Below, in pieces: positions 55,530 through 63,910 of a stretch of DNA of 64,000 nucleotides. Made by a program: the position numbers and the translations under genes. Each line of letters starts with the position of its first letter. Position 1 is the stretch's first letter. Location: NCBI GenBank assembly GCA_963734575.1, contig CAVTHT010000015.1:1-64000 (forward strand). Reading direction: 5' to 3'. The notes below the pieces were generated by a model. It had not been told where the DNA came from and made no database searches. It saw only the letters and a program-made list of their open reading frames with translations. Origin of the DNA: CAIWHR01 sp963734575. GTDB lineage: Bacteria; Pseudomonadota; Gammaproteobacteria; Burkholderiales; Casimicrobiaceae.

Positions 55530-56582
55530 GTGAGGACCGTTCGTTGGGGAATGATCGGCTGCGGTGACGTCGCCGAGACCAAGAGCGGCCCGGCCTTCAC
55601 CAAGGCTCGCAACTCGAGACTCGTTGCCGTCATGCGGCGCGACGGAGCGCTCGCGGCGGATTTCGCACGCCGCCACGGAGCGTCCCGGTGGCACGACGAT
55701 GCGGAAGCGATCATCGGTGCGCCGGACATCGACGCGGTGTACATCGCGACGCATCCCGATACGCATTGCGACTACGCGCTGCGCTGCGCCAGGGCAGGCA
55801 AGGCCGTGTACGTCGAAAAGCCGATGGCGATGGAGCACGCGGAATGCGTGACGATGATCGAGGGCTGTCGCGCCGCCGGCGTTCCACTGTGGGTGGCCTA
55901 CTATCGCCGCGCCCTGCCACGCTTCCTGGCCGTACGCGACCTGATCGCCGGGGACGCCATCGGACCGGTGCGCATGGTCTCGTCGCGCCACTTCCAGCGT
56001 CTTCCGGCACGGGAGAGTGGAGGTCGCGCACCGCCCGAATGGCGCACCGATCCTGCCGTATCCGGCGGGGGCTTGTTCTTCGAAGGCGCAGTGCACACGC
56101 TCGACTTTCTCGATTTCCTCTTCGGCCCCATCGAGACGGTCCGGGCTTTCGCGGACAACCAGGCGCGAGCCTATGCGCCGGAAGACATCGTGGTGGCGAG
56201 CTACCGGTTCGCGTCGGGCATCCATGGCAGCGGCACGTGGTGCTACGCGGCCGATCGCGACGAGGAATACAACGAGATCGTCGGGTCCAGCGGGCGCATC
56301 CGCTTCTCGACGACCCGGCCCGTGCCGATCCTGCTGATGCGCGGCGATGCCGTCGAGGAAATTCCGATCGCCGATCCGCCGCACGTGCAGCAGCCACTGA
56401 TCGAGAGCATCGTCGCGGAGCTGAACGGGCAGGGCACGTGCCCGAGCACGGGAGAATCCGCGGCTCGCACCGCTGCGGTGGTCGACCGGATCCTCGCCGA
56501 ATTTCGCAGCGCGTCACGCCTTCCTGCTGCCGGCGATCAGGACGCCGCCGCCTGCACGCCGGGCTACGATCCGGTGAATTAG
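55530..56582 (+). CDS. Gfo/Idh/MocA-type oxidoreductase
   Basis: 350 residues from GTG 55530 (RTVRWGMIGCGDVAETKSGPAF), with AGAGGACGACC upstream. The N-terminal Rossmann domain has GMIGCGDV and the conserved EKPMAMEHAE (Lys of the EKP motif). The C-terminal sheet domain has GGGLFFEGAVHTLDFLDFLFG with the family His. Acts on sugars, inositols or sugar acids with NAD(P). Last gene of the plus-strand catabolic run; a low-complexity tail (PAAGDQDAAACTPGYDPVN) is extra. Confidence 0.9.
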   Translation: MRTVRWGMIGCGDVAETKSGPAFTKARNSRLVAVMRRDGALAADFARRHGASRWHDDAEAIIGAPDIDAVYIATHPDTHCDYALRCARAGKAVYVEKPMAMEHAECVTMIEGCRAAGVPLWVAYYRRALPRFLAVRDLIAGDAIGPVRMVSSRHFQRLPARESGGRAPPEWRTDPAVSGGGLFFEGAVHTLDFLDFLFGPIETVRAFADNQARAYAPEDIVVASYRFASGIHGSGTWCYAADRDEEYNEIVGSSGRIRFSTTRPVPILLMRGDAVEEIPIADPPHVQQPLIESIVAELNGQGTCPSTGESAARTAAVVDRILAEFRSASRLPAAGDQDAAACTPGYDPVN

Positions 56583-56645
56583 GCTTCAGCGCGCCCGCGG
56601 CCCTGCCGTGCATCCGCGCAGCAGGGCGCGGACCTCCGCGCGCGA

Positions 56646-57281
56646 TCAGGCGCGGCTTCGCTTCGCCGTCTTTCTTGCGGTCTTCTTCGCCGTCTTCCTC
56701 GCCGTCTTCCTCGCAGGCGTCTTCGCGGTCTTTCTCGCGGTAGCCTTGACGGTCCTCTTCACGGCGGTGCGGACCTTCCCGGCGGTGGTCCTGGCCTTCG
56801 TCGCGCTCTTCTTGACTGCGGAACGGGCGGTCGGCGTTTTGCGTCCGGCGACCTTCTTTGCCGCTCCGGCGCGGCGCTTCGCCGCGGGTTTCGCACGCAT
56901 GGCGCGCTCGACCTTGCCAGCCGCCTTCTTCGCACCCGTTGCGGCCTTCTTGACCTTCCGCTTCACCGCGCGTTTGGCCTTGCCCAGAACCTTCTCCGCA
57001 TCGGCTCCGACGGCCCGCGCCTTGCGGGTCACGCTCCGTTTCGCCGCGCCATAAGTCTTCGCGGCGCTTGCTTCGACGGCCTTCCGGGTGCGCTTCACCT
57101 TGGCCGTGGCGACCTGCGCTTTCTGCTCGACAACCGTCGCCATCTTCTCCGCTTCACCCTTCACGTCCGAGGCTGCGGTTTCCGTTTTCTTCACCAGCGA
57201 GGCGCCCATCTCCTGCGCCTTGTCGATGGCCGCTCCCATGGCATCACCGATCCTGGTCATCACACTCTTTTCTTCGCCCAT
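56646..57281 (-). CDS. Histone H1-like Lys/Ala-rich DNA-binding protein
   Basis: 211 residues from ATG 57281 (MGEEKSVMTRIGDAMGAAID). An amphipathic N-terminal helix with KAQEMGASLVKKTETAASDVKG is followed by about 110 residues of Lys/Ala/Arg repeats. The end comprises four ARKTAK-type units. This matches bacterial histone H1-like (AlgP/KapA-type) proteins that bind DNA non-specifically. Codon runs for Lys/Ala make the opposite strand open but meaningless. It is divergent from the Anbu operon. Confidence 0.83.
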   Translation of the reverse strand: MGEEKSVMTRIGDAMGAAIDKAQEMGASLVKKTETAASDVKGEAEKMATVVEQKAQVATAKVKRTRKAVEASAAKTYGAAKRSVTRKARAVGADAEKVLGKAKRAVKRKVKKAATGAKKAAGKVERAMRAKPAAKRRAGAAKKVAGRKTPTARSAVKKSATKARTTAGKVRTAVKRTVKATARKTAKTPARKTARKTAKKTARKTAKRSRA

Positions 57282-57733
57282 CTTCGATCCTCTGTCGGTA
57301 AGAGACCACCATCGGTCCGTGTGCAGCGCCCACCTTCACTTCAGCGGGCACGCTCAGCATAGGCTTCGTCGGGCCGGAGTGCGCGGTGGCCGCGCGCCGC
57401 GCTTGCCTAAAATCAATGTGCCGGTTCCATCGCCGTTGCTCGCCTGGACGCAGCGACCCGCGCGGACGGCGATCCCAAACGCCGGTGCGCGATCGTGCCA
57501 TCGCGGGTGGCTCACCGCAACGACTCCGCGCGTGGACTGGCAGGCTTGGGAATCGCGCCAGCGTCCCCGTCATGCCGGGCTGCGCACCGGATGCCACTTT
57601 TCGCGACGGACCCCGGTCGAATTTTTCACCGCCGTCATGTCCGGCGATCGCTCGTGGTGCGGACCTGCCTTTTGACTGCGTCCCAATGGTGCGCCCCGGC
57701 GCCACGAATTCGAGCAGACGCCTGCCGTCGGTA
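57282..57733. other. Divergent intergenic region
   Basis: About 450 nt without a supported gene between the histone-like gene and the Anbu operon promoter. Arg/Pro-rich open frames are GC artefacts. No clear repeats seen. Confidence 0.5.
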
Positions 57734-57749
57734 TGGCATGGCGGTTGCT
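57734..57749 (+). promoter_or_regulatory. Sigma-54-type promoter of the Anbu operon
   Basis: TGGCATG-GCGG-TTGCT matches the -24/-12 consensus TGGCACG-N4-TTGCW with a single mismatch and exact spacing. The start codon of the ATP-grasp gene is 25 nt downstream, placing the likely transcript start about 13-15 nt before ATG. An enhancer-binding activator such as NtrC would be required, but I did not identify its binding site. Confidence 0.6.
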
Positions 57750-57773
57750 AAGGTTTAAGCTATTGCTTCAATC

Positions 57774-59201
57774 ATGACGCTCGCCCGATTCCATAACGAG
57801 ATGTACGACGAGGCGGATGCTGGCCATCCGCGGGCGCGTGCGCACTATCGGCCCTTTGCCGACTGGCTCGCCCAGGCGTCCAGCGAAAAGATCGCGCAGA
57901 ACCGGCAGGCGGCCGACCTGCTGTTCCATCGCAACGGCATCACCTTCGCCGTGTACGGAGAGCTGGCGGGGCGCGAGCGGCTGATCCCGTTCGACATCAT
58001 TCCGCACGTGATTCCCGCGGCGACGTGGAGCAGCCTTGCTGCCGGCCTGCAGCAGCGGGTCAGGGCGCTCAACCTCTTCCTGCACGACATCTACCACGCG
58101 CAGGACATCCTGCGCGCGGGGCGCGTGCCACGGGACAAGGTCGAGAAGAACCCGCAGTTCCGTCCGGAAATGATCGGCATCGACGTGCCCGGCCGGATCT
58201 ACGCCCACATTGCCGGCATCGACATCGTCAAGAACGATGATGGCGAGTACTACGTGCTCGAGGACAACCTGCGCACGCCGTCCGGCGTCTCGTACATGCT
58301 GGAAGACCGCCGCGCGATGATGCGCCTGTTCCCGGAGCTGTTCGCGCAGCAGCGCATCCGTCCGGTGGATCACTATCCGGACATGCTGCTGGAAACGTTG
58401 CGCAGCGTGGCGCCGAGCGATTCCGGCGAGCCGACGATCGTCCTGCTCACGCCCGGGCCGTTCAATTCCGCGTATTTCGAGCACGCGTTCCTGGCGCAGC
58501 AGATGGGCATCGAGCTCGTCGAAGGGCAGGACCTCTTCGTCGACGACGACACCGTCTTCATGCGTACCACCCGCGGCCCGCAGCAGGTGCACGTCATCTA
58601 CCGCCGGATCGACGACGACTTCCTCGACCCGCTCGTCTTCCATCATGATTCGATGCTGGGTGTCGCGGGCCTGATGTCGGCCTATCGCGCGGGGCGCGTG
58701 ACGCTCGCCAATGCGGTCGGTACGGGAGTAGCAGACGACAAGTCGATGTACCCGTACGTGCCCGACATGATCGAGTTCTACCTGGGCGAGAAACCGCTGC
58801 TGCGCAACGTGCCGACGTACGTCCTGTCGAAGCCCGACGACCTCGCGTATACCCTCGCGCATCTGCCGGAGCTCGTGGTCAAGGAAGCCCAGGGGTCCGG
58901 CGGTTACGGCATGCTCGTCGGGCCGACGAGCTCCGCTGCGGAGATCGCCGATTTTCGCGCGCGCATCATCGCCGATCCGTCCCGCTACATCGCCCAGCCG
59001 ACGCTGTCGCTATCGGTCGTGCCGACCTTCACCACGGGCGGCATCGCACCGCGGCATGTCGACCTGCGGCCCTACGTGCTGTCCGGCGCCGACGTCCAGC
59101 TCGTCCCCGGCGGCCTCACGCGCGTTGCCCTGCGCGAAGGCTCGCTGATCGTCAACTCGTCGCAAGGCGGCGGCGTCAAGGATACGTGGGTGGTGGACTG
59201 A
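57774..59201 (+). CDS. Circularly permuted ATP-grasp protein (Anbu operon)
   Basis: 475 residues, COG2308 type. ATG 57774 (MTLARFHNEMYDEADAG). Motifs: FHRNGITFAVYGE, RLIPFDIIPHVIP, RPEMIGIDVPGRIYAHIAG, YYVLEDNLRTPSGVSYMLED (ATP/metal site), VIYRRIDDDFLDP, and VVKEAQGSGGYGML, which is the ATP-grasp lysine/glycine loop. The C-terminal VALREGSLIVNSSQGGG ends the fold. ATP-grasp enzymes form amide or peptide-like bonds; in this conserved operon it may make or tag a peptide handled by the Anbu protease. Stop overlaps the next start by one base. Confidence 0.92.
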   Translation: MTLARFHNEMYDEADAGHPRARAHYRPFADWLAQASSEKIAQNRQAADLLFHRNGITFAVYGELAGRERLIPFDIIPHVIPAATWSSLAAGLQQRVRALNLFLHDIYHAQDILRAGRVPRDKVEKNPQFRPEMIGIDVPGRIYAHIAGIDIVKNDDGEYYVLEDNLRTPSGVSYMLEDRRAMMRLFPELFAQQRIRPVDHYPDMLLETLRSVAPSDSGEPTIVLLTPGPFNSAYFEHAFLAQQMGIELVEGQDLFVDDDTVFMRTTRGPQQVHVIYRRIDDDFLDPLVFHHDSMLGVAGLMSAYRAGRVTLANAVGTGVADDKSMYPYVPDMIEFYLGEKPLLRNVPTYVLSKPDDLAYTLAHLPELVVKEAQGSGGYGMLVGPTSSAAEIADFRARIIADPSRYIAQPTLSLSVVPTFTTGGIAPRHVDLRPYVLSGADVQLVPGGLTRVALREGSLIVNSSQGGGVKDTWVVD

Positions 59202-60205
59202 TGCTTTCGCGGACGGCATCGCACCTGTACTGGATGGGGCGCTACATCGAGCGCGCCGAGAATACCGCGCGCATTCTCGATGTCGCCTATCGCATGTCGC
59301 TGCTGCCGTCCGATGCGGAGCACGTGGACCAGGAGTGGTACGCGCCGCTCAACATCACCGGATCGCTGTATCCCTTCGCCGGGCGCCATACCGACGTGTG
59401 CGCCGCGCAGGTGATGCATTTCCTCGCGCTCCATCCGGACAATCCGACGTCGATCTGCTCGTGCATCCGCCGCGCCCGCGAGAATGCCCGCGCAGTCCGG
59501 GGCACCATCACGAGCGAGATGTGGGAGGTGCTGAACACGTCCTGGCTCGACATCACGTCGCTCGACGAGGCGCGCGTGCTGGATGCGCCGTCCCCGTGGT
59601 TCGACTGGGTCAAGGAACGCAGCCACCTCTTTCGCGGCGTGACGTTCGGCACCATGCGCCGCGATGACGGCTACCACTTCACGCGCCTCGGCACGCACAT
59701 CGAGCGTGCCGACAGCACGGCCCGCATCCTGGACGTCAAGTACCACATCCTGCTGCCGTCGGTGGAGGACGTCGGCGGCGCGGTCGACTATTACCAGTGG
59801 TCCGCCGTGCTGCGGTCGCTGTCGGCATTCGAGTCCTACCGCAAGGTCTACACGGACGCGATCACGCCGCGGCGCGTGGCGGAGCTCATGATCCTGCGCG
59901 ACGACATCCCGCGCTCGCTCGCGTTCTGCATGCGCGAGGTCAACGCGACGCTCCTCAATGTGCGCAACGACCGGTCGTCGGAGACGCTGCGCCGCGCCGG
60001 CGAAATGCGTGCGGCGCTCGAGTATGGACGGATCGATGACATCTTCGAGCAGGGCCTGCACGAGTTCCTGACGGAATTCCTGGACAAATGCGGTGCGCTG
60101 GGCAGGCATGTCGAGGCGAGCTTCTTCGGCGCCGAAGTGCCTGTCGAGCCCGCGCCGGCACGCAAGCGCGCCAATGGACAACGGCAAGCCCAGAAGCTCG
60201 CCTAG
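59201..60205 (+). CDS. Alpha-E domain protein (Anbu operon)
   Basis: 334 residues, COG2307 type, all-helical. ATG 59201 (MLSRTASHLYWMGRYIERAENTARIL, given in part). The conserved GRYIERAE motif recurs as LGTHIERADSTARILDVKYH in the second half, indicating an internal duplication. Biochemical role unknown; always found with the ATP-grasp protein, sometimes fused to it. The basic tail (RKRANGQRQAQKLA) overlaps the next start codon by 32 nt. Confidence 0.9.
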   Translation: MLSRTASHLYWMGRYIERAENTARILDVAYRMSLLPSDAEHVDQEWYAPLNITGSLYPFAGRHTDVCAAQVMHFLALHPDNPTSICSCIRRARENARAVRGTITSEMWEVLNTSWLDITSLDEARVLDAPSPWFDWVKERSHLFRGVTFGTMRRDDGYHFTRLGTHIERADSTARILDVKYHILLPSVEDVGGAVDYYQWSAVLRSLSAFESYRKVYTDAITPRRVAELMILRDDIPRSLAFCMREVNATLLNVRNDRSSETLRRAGEMRAALEYGRIDDIFEQGLHEFLTEFLDKCGALGRHVEASFFGAEVPVEPAPARKRANGQRQAQKLA

Positions 60206-61133
60206 CGCCGGCGAGCGCGAAGGTGACCCCGCGGATTCGTTGCGCGTCCTGATCCGGCACGAGACGCGGTACGAGTACAGCCGCCCGGTGTCGCTCTCGC
60301 CGCACGTGCTGCGGCTGCATCCGACGGCCCGCGCAATGGACGCCGTCGAGCGCTACGAGCTCGCCGTGGATCCGGCGGAGCGCTATCTGTACTGGCACGA
60401 GGACGTATATGGCAATCGCGTGGCGCGCGTGACGTTCCCGAACCCGACGCGGGAATTGACGCTCACGGTGACGCTCGCTGCGCGACTGAATGCCGTGAAT
60501 CCATTCGATTTCGTGGTCGACGAAGCGGCTGCGAACATCCCGTTCGAGTACGGTACCGAGGATCGTCGTGCGCTCGCTGCGTACCTCGCGCTCGAGCCCC
60601 GCAGCGCCAGCGTCCTGTCCTGGGTCGACGAGCTGCGCCAGCGCCACGCTGCCGGCGACAGTGCTACGGTGGACTTCCTGGTCGCGGTGAATCGCGCCGT
60701 GGCGGAGAAGATCCGCTACGTCGTGCGACTGGAGCCCGGTACCCAGAGCTGCGAAGTCACGCTGGCGCAGCAGAGCGGCTCCTGCCGCGATTCGGGGTGG
60801 CTTCTCGCGCAGACGCTCCGGCATTTCGGCGTGGCGACGCGGTTCGTGTCCGGTTATCTGGTGCAACTCGCGGACGCCGTAGGCCACGCGCACGACACCG
60901 TCGCCTTGCATGCGTGGTGCGACGCCTATGTTCCGGGGGCGGGCTGGATCGGCTTCGATGCCACCTCGGGACTGCTCACGGCACAGCATCACATCCCCCT
61001 GGCGGTGGCGGCGGTCCCGGACTGCGCCGCGCCCGTGCAGGGGACCGCGGACCTCAGCGAATCGCGCCTGTCGTACGATATGCGTGTCACCCGCGAGCAT
61101 TCCGCGAGCATTGAGACGCCGGGGCAGCCATGA
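60174..61133 (+). CDS. Transglutaminase-like cysteine protease (Anbu operon, first copy)
   Basis: 319 residues from ATG 60174 (MDNGKPRSSPSAGEREGD). The N-terminal bacterial transglutaminase-like domain reads IRHETRYEYSRPVSLSPHVLRLHP. In the catalytic core the nucleophile Cys lies in SGSCRDSGWLL, His in HAWCDAYVPGAGW and Asp in FDATSGL, so the triad is complete. Larger relatives carry a C-terminal DUF2126; it is absent here. Likely a peptidase or amidase acting with the ATP-grasp and Anbu proteins. Stop overlaps the Anbu ATG by 4 nt. Confidence 0.9.
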   Translation: MDNGKPRSSPSAGEREGDPADSLRVLIRHETRYEYSRPVSLSPHVLRLHPTARAMDAVERYELAVDPAERYLYWHEDVYGNRVARVTFPNPTRELTLTVTLAARLNAVNPFDFVVDEAAANIPFEYGTEDRRALAAYLALEPRSASVLSWVDELRQRHAAGDSATVDFLVAVNRAVAEKIRYVVRLEPGTQSCEVTLAQQSGSCRDSGWLLAQTLRHFGVATRFVSGYLVQLADAVGHAHDTVALHAWCDAYVPGAGWIGFDATSGLLTAQHHIPLAVAAVPDCAAPVQGTADLSESRLSYDMRVTREHSASIETPGQP

Positions 61134-61861
61134 CGTATTGCGTGGGCGTACTGCTCGAGAGCGGCATGGTGTTCGCCTCCGATTCACGAACGAATGCCGG
61201 CCTCGACAACGCATCGAAGTTCTGCAAGATGACCGTGTTCGAGCGCAAGGGCGACCGCGTCATCGTCATGCTGAGCTCGGGCAACCTGGCGGGCACCCAG
61301 GCGGTGATCAGCCTCCTGCGCCAGCGTGGCGAGCTCCAGGATCGCCCCTGCAACATCTGGACGGCCCGGACGATGTTCGACGTCGTGCTCTGCGCCTCCG
61401 ACGTCATGCGCGAGACCGAGCTGCGCGACGGCGAAAACCTGCGCAAGAGCGACCTCTCCTTCAACGCTTCGCTGATGGTCGGCGGCCAGATCCGCGGCGA
61501 GCCCATGCGGCTGTTCCGCATCTACGCCGAAGGCAATTTCATCGAGGTCGGCGAGCACGAGCCGTTCCTCCAGACCGGCGAAGCGAAGTACGGCAAGCCG
61601 ATCCTCGACCGGGTGATCACGCCAGCGACGAGCCTCGCCGACGCGGTGAAATGCGTGCTGGTGTCCTTCGACTCCACGATGCGCAGCAACCTCTCGGTCG
61701 GCATGCCGATCGATCTGCTGTGCTACGAGCGCGACGCCTTCGAGGTGCGGATGCGGCGGCGCTTCAAGACCCACGACCCCTATTTCGAGCGACTGAGCGA
61801 CTCCTGGAGCGAGGGCACGCGCGAAGTGTTCTCGCGCCTGCCGGAGCTGCGCTGGTCGTGA
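61130..61861 (+). CDS. Anbu, proteasome/HslV-like N-terminal-nucleophile protease
   Basis: 243 residues, COG3484. ATG 61130 gives MTYCVGVLLESGMVFASDSRTNAGLDN (in part). Removal of Met exposes Thr2, the expected nucleophile; FASDSRTNAG and the lysine in SKFCKM match the proteasome-type active site. Later segments VMLSSGNLAGTQAVI and NASLMVGGQIRGEPMRLFRIY are typical. Anbu assembles into open rings in the cytoplasm; its substrates are not firmly known. It lies in the conserved order ATP-grasp, alpha-E, transglutaminase, Anbu. The end overlaps a GTG of the next frame, but a better start lies further on. Confidence 0.94.
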   Translation: MTYCVGVLLESGMVFASDSRTNAGLDNASKFCKMTVFERKGDRVIVMLSSGNLAGTQAVISLLRQRGELQDRPCNIWTARTMFDVVLCASDVMRETELRDGENLRKSDLSFNASLMVGGQIRGEPMRLFRIYAEGNFIEVGEHEPFLQTGEAKYGKPILDRVITPATSLADAVKCVLVSFDSTMRSNLSVGMPIDLLCYERDAFEVRMRRRFKTHDPYFERLSDSWSEGTREVFSRLPELRWS

Positions 61862-61887
61862 AGCGCGGCGCCGACAAGGAGGGGGCC

Positions 61888-62616
61888 GTGCGTGTCCTGA
61901 TCACGTGCGAGCACGGCGGCAACAGCATCCCGCGGGAATATCGCGGGCTCTTTCGCGGGTTCGAACGCGTGCTCGCGTCCCATCGCGGGTACGACCCCGG
62001 TGCGCTCCAGCTTGCGCGCGACATGGCCGCCGCATTCGGGGCGCCCCTGGTGGCATCGACGGTGAGCCGTCTGCTCGTGGAGCTCAATCGATCGCCGGGC
62101 CATCCCGCGCTGCTGTCGGAGCGCACGCGGTCGCTGGATGCGGAAGGGAGGCGGCGGCTCATGGCGCGCTACTACGACCCTTATCGCCGCGACGTGCAGG
62201 GCCGGATCGCCGACGCTGTGGCGAAAGGAAGCCGCGTGCTGCATGTCTCGTGTCATTCCTTCACGCCCGAGCTCGCCGGCGTCGTGCGCAACGCGGACGT
62301 GGGACTGCTCTACGATCCGCGGCGCAGCTCCGAGCGCACCTTGTCGGTACGATGGAGCGGCCTGCTTCGGCAACGCATCGAGCCGCTGCGCGTGCGGCGC
62401 AACTATCCGTACCGGGGTTATGCGGACGGTCTCACGACGTTCCTGCGCCGGCAGTTCGCCGACCGGGCGTACGCCGGCATCGAGATCGAAGTCAACCAGA
62501 GGCATGCGCTCGCCGGCGGACCCGCTTGGCGGACGCTGCGACGGCAGGTGATCGAATCGCTCGCCGACCTGCTGCAGACAACCGGCCAGACAGCCGCCAA
62601 AGGAATCGCCGCATGA
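61888..62616 (+). CDS. N-formylglutamate amidohydrolase-like protein
   Basis: I choose GTG 61888 (RVLITCEHGGNSIPREYRG) because AAGGAGG lies 5 nt upstream; GTG 61858 overlaps the Anbu stop but adds ten non-conserved residues. 242 residues. HutG2-like motifs: CEHGGNSIP, RGYDPGALQLARDMA, VSRLLVELNRSPGHP, VLHVSCHSFTPEL and GIEIEVNQRHA. The family hydrolyses N-formylglutamate or similar N-acyl amino acids with a metal ion. It is an extra member of the Anbu operon here and is consistent with the amide-bond chemistry of its neighbours. Its stop overlaps the next ATG by 4 nt. Confidence 0.88.
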   Translation: MRVLITCEHGGNSIPREYRGLFRGFERVLASHRGYDPGALQLARDMAAAFGAPLVASTVSRLLVELNRSPGHPALLSERTRSLDAEGRRRLMARYYDPYRRDVQGRIADAVAKGSRVLHVSCHSFTPELAGVVRNADVGLLYDPRRSSERTLSVRWSGLLRQRIEPLRVRRNYPYRGYADGLTTFLRRQFADRAYAGIEIEVNQRHALAGGPAWRTLRRQVIESLADLLQTTGQTAAKGIAA

Positions 62617-63434
62617 AGATCCGGATCGGGTACGAGCTGGTGTACGAATGTCCGCAGCCGACGTTCATGGTGCTGATGCTGAACGTCCATCCGTCGCGCG
62701 AACCCGATCTGGAGGTTCCCGACACCATCGTCACCGACCCTCCGGTGCCGTTGCAGTCGTACACCGACGGCTTCGGCAACCGGTGCGCGCGCATCGTCGC
62801 GCCGCCAGGCTTGTCGCGCATCACCTGCGACGCCGTCGTCCGCGACTCGGGGCTGCCCGATCCGGTGGTGCCGGGCGCGCTGCAGACGCCGGTCGAGCAA
62901 TTGCCGGACGAAGCGCTCGTGTTCCTGCTGGCCAGCCGGTATTGCGAGACGGACCTCCTGATGCAGACCGCATGGTCGCTGTTCGGCCCGAGCCCCACGG
63001 GATGGGCGCGCGTCCAGGCCATCTGCGACTACGTGCACGCCCGGATCACGTTCGGCTATGCGTATGCCCGCAATACCAAGACCGCGTACGAGGCGCACGA
63101 AGAGCGGCAGGGTGTGTGCCGCGACTTCGCGCACCTCGCCGTCACGTTGTGCCGCTGCATGAACATCCCCGCGCGTTACTGCACCGGTTACCTGGGCGAC
63201 ATCGGCGTGCCGGCGGTGGACGCGCCGATGGATTTTTCCGGATGGTTCGAGGCCTACCTCGACGGCAACTGGTACACCTTCGATGCGCGGCACAACGTCC
63301 CGCGCATCGGCCGGGTGCTCATGGCGCGTGGCCGGGATGCCGCGGACGTGGCGATCACCACCACGTTCGGCCCCAACAGGCTGGCATCCTTCAGCGTGCG
63401 GACCGACGAGATCGTCGGCCACGAACAACGTTGA
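62613..63434 (+). CDS. Transglutaminase-like protein (Anbu operon, second copy), altered histidine
   Basis: 273 residues from ATG 62613 (MKIRIGYELVYECPQPTFMVL). The N-terminal sheet domain is followed by the core with Cys in RQGVCRDFAHLAVTLCR and Asp in YTFDARHNVPRIGR. At the place of the usual HAW histidine the sequence reads MDFSGWFEAYLDG, so that histidine is Ser/Gly. As I recall, several members of this subfamily share FSAW, so it may be a conserved variant rather than damage; activity would differ from the first copy. Last gene of the operon. Confidence 0.88.
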   Translation: MKIRIGYELVYECPQPTFMVLMLNVHPSREPDLEVPDTIVTDPPVPLQSYTDGFGNRCARIVAPPGLSRITCDAVVRDSGLPDPVVPGALQTPVEQLPDEALVFLLASRYCETDLLMQTAWSLFGPSPTGWARVQAICDYVHARITFGYAYARNTKTAYEAHEERQGVCRDFAHLAVTLCRCMNIPARYCTGYLGDIGVPAVDAPMDFSGWFEAYLDGNWYTFDARHNVPRIGRVLMARGRDAADVAITTTFGPNRLASFSVRTDEIVGHEQR

Positions 63435-63472
63435 CGCTGCCGGGGCACGGCCTCGCGACACCCTCGCGCGCG

Positions 63473-63910
63473 CTAGTGGCTCACGAGCACCGGGATGTGC
63501 GCATGCGTCAACACCTTCTGGGTCTCGCTGCCCAGGAGCACACCCTGCACTCCGCGCCTGCCGTGCGAGGCCATGACGATGAGATCGCAACCCAGCTGCT
63601 CGGCGGTTCGAAGGATCGCCTCGTAGGGATGATCGTGCGACACGTGGACGGTGTTGCACGGCACGCCTGCATCCTTGGCCACCTTGTTGATGAGCCCAAG
63701 GTATTGCGCCGCGTGGGCTTCGCAGTCCTTGGCGTATTGCTCCCGCGTATCTTCGAGCATCTCCGTCCGATAGGTGAAGATGTGAAAATCCGGGATGACG
63801 TACAGCCCTGTCACCTTGGCGCCCACCGACTTCGCGAGGTCGATGCCTTTTCGGACTGCGGATTCGGACCGTCCGGAGCCGTCCGTCGGCACGAGGATAT
63901 GCTTGAACAT
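63473..63910 (-). CDS. Universal stress protein (UspA family)
   Basis: 145 residues from ATG 63910 (MFKHILVPTDGSGRSESAVRKG, in part) with GGGGAGA upstream; longer in-frame extensions upstream are not conserved. The ATP-binding motif GRRGVQGVLLGSETQKVLTHAHIPVLV near the C-terminus (G-x2-G-x9-G-S/T type) and DLIVMASHG are typical of the nucleotide-binding class. Cytoplasmic stress protein. It converges on the Anbu operon across 38 nt. The last 90 nt of the window contain its leader only. Confidence 0.92.
   Translation of the reverse strand: MFKHILVPTDGSGRSESAVRKGIDLAKSVGAKVTGLYVIPDFHIFTYRTEMLEDTREQYAKDCEAHAAQYLGLINKVAKDAGVPCNTVHVSHDHPYEAILRTAEQLGCDLIVMASHGRRGVQGVLLGSETQKVLTHAHIPVLVSH

Noticed and set aside
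56605..57300. Long plus-strand open frames opposite the histone-like gene, rich in Phe/Leu/Ala
   Set aside because: They are the reverse complement of Lys/Ala/Arg repeat codons; the minus-strand protein has a proper start and known family.
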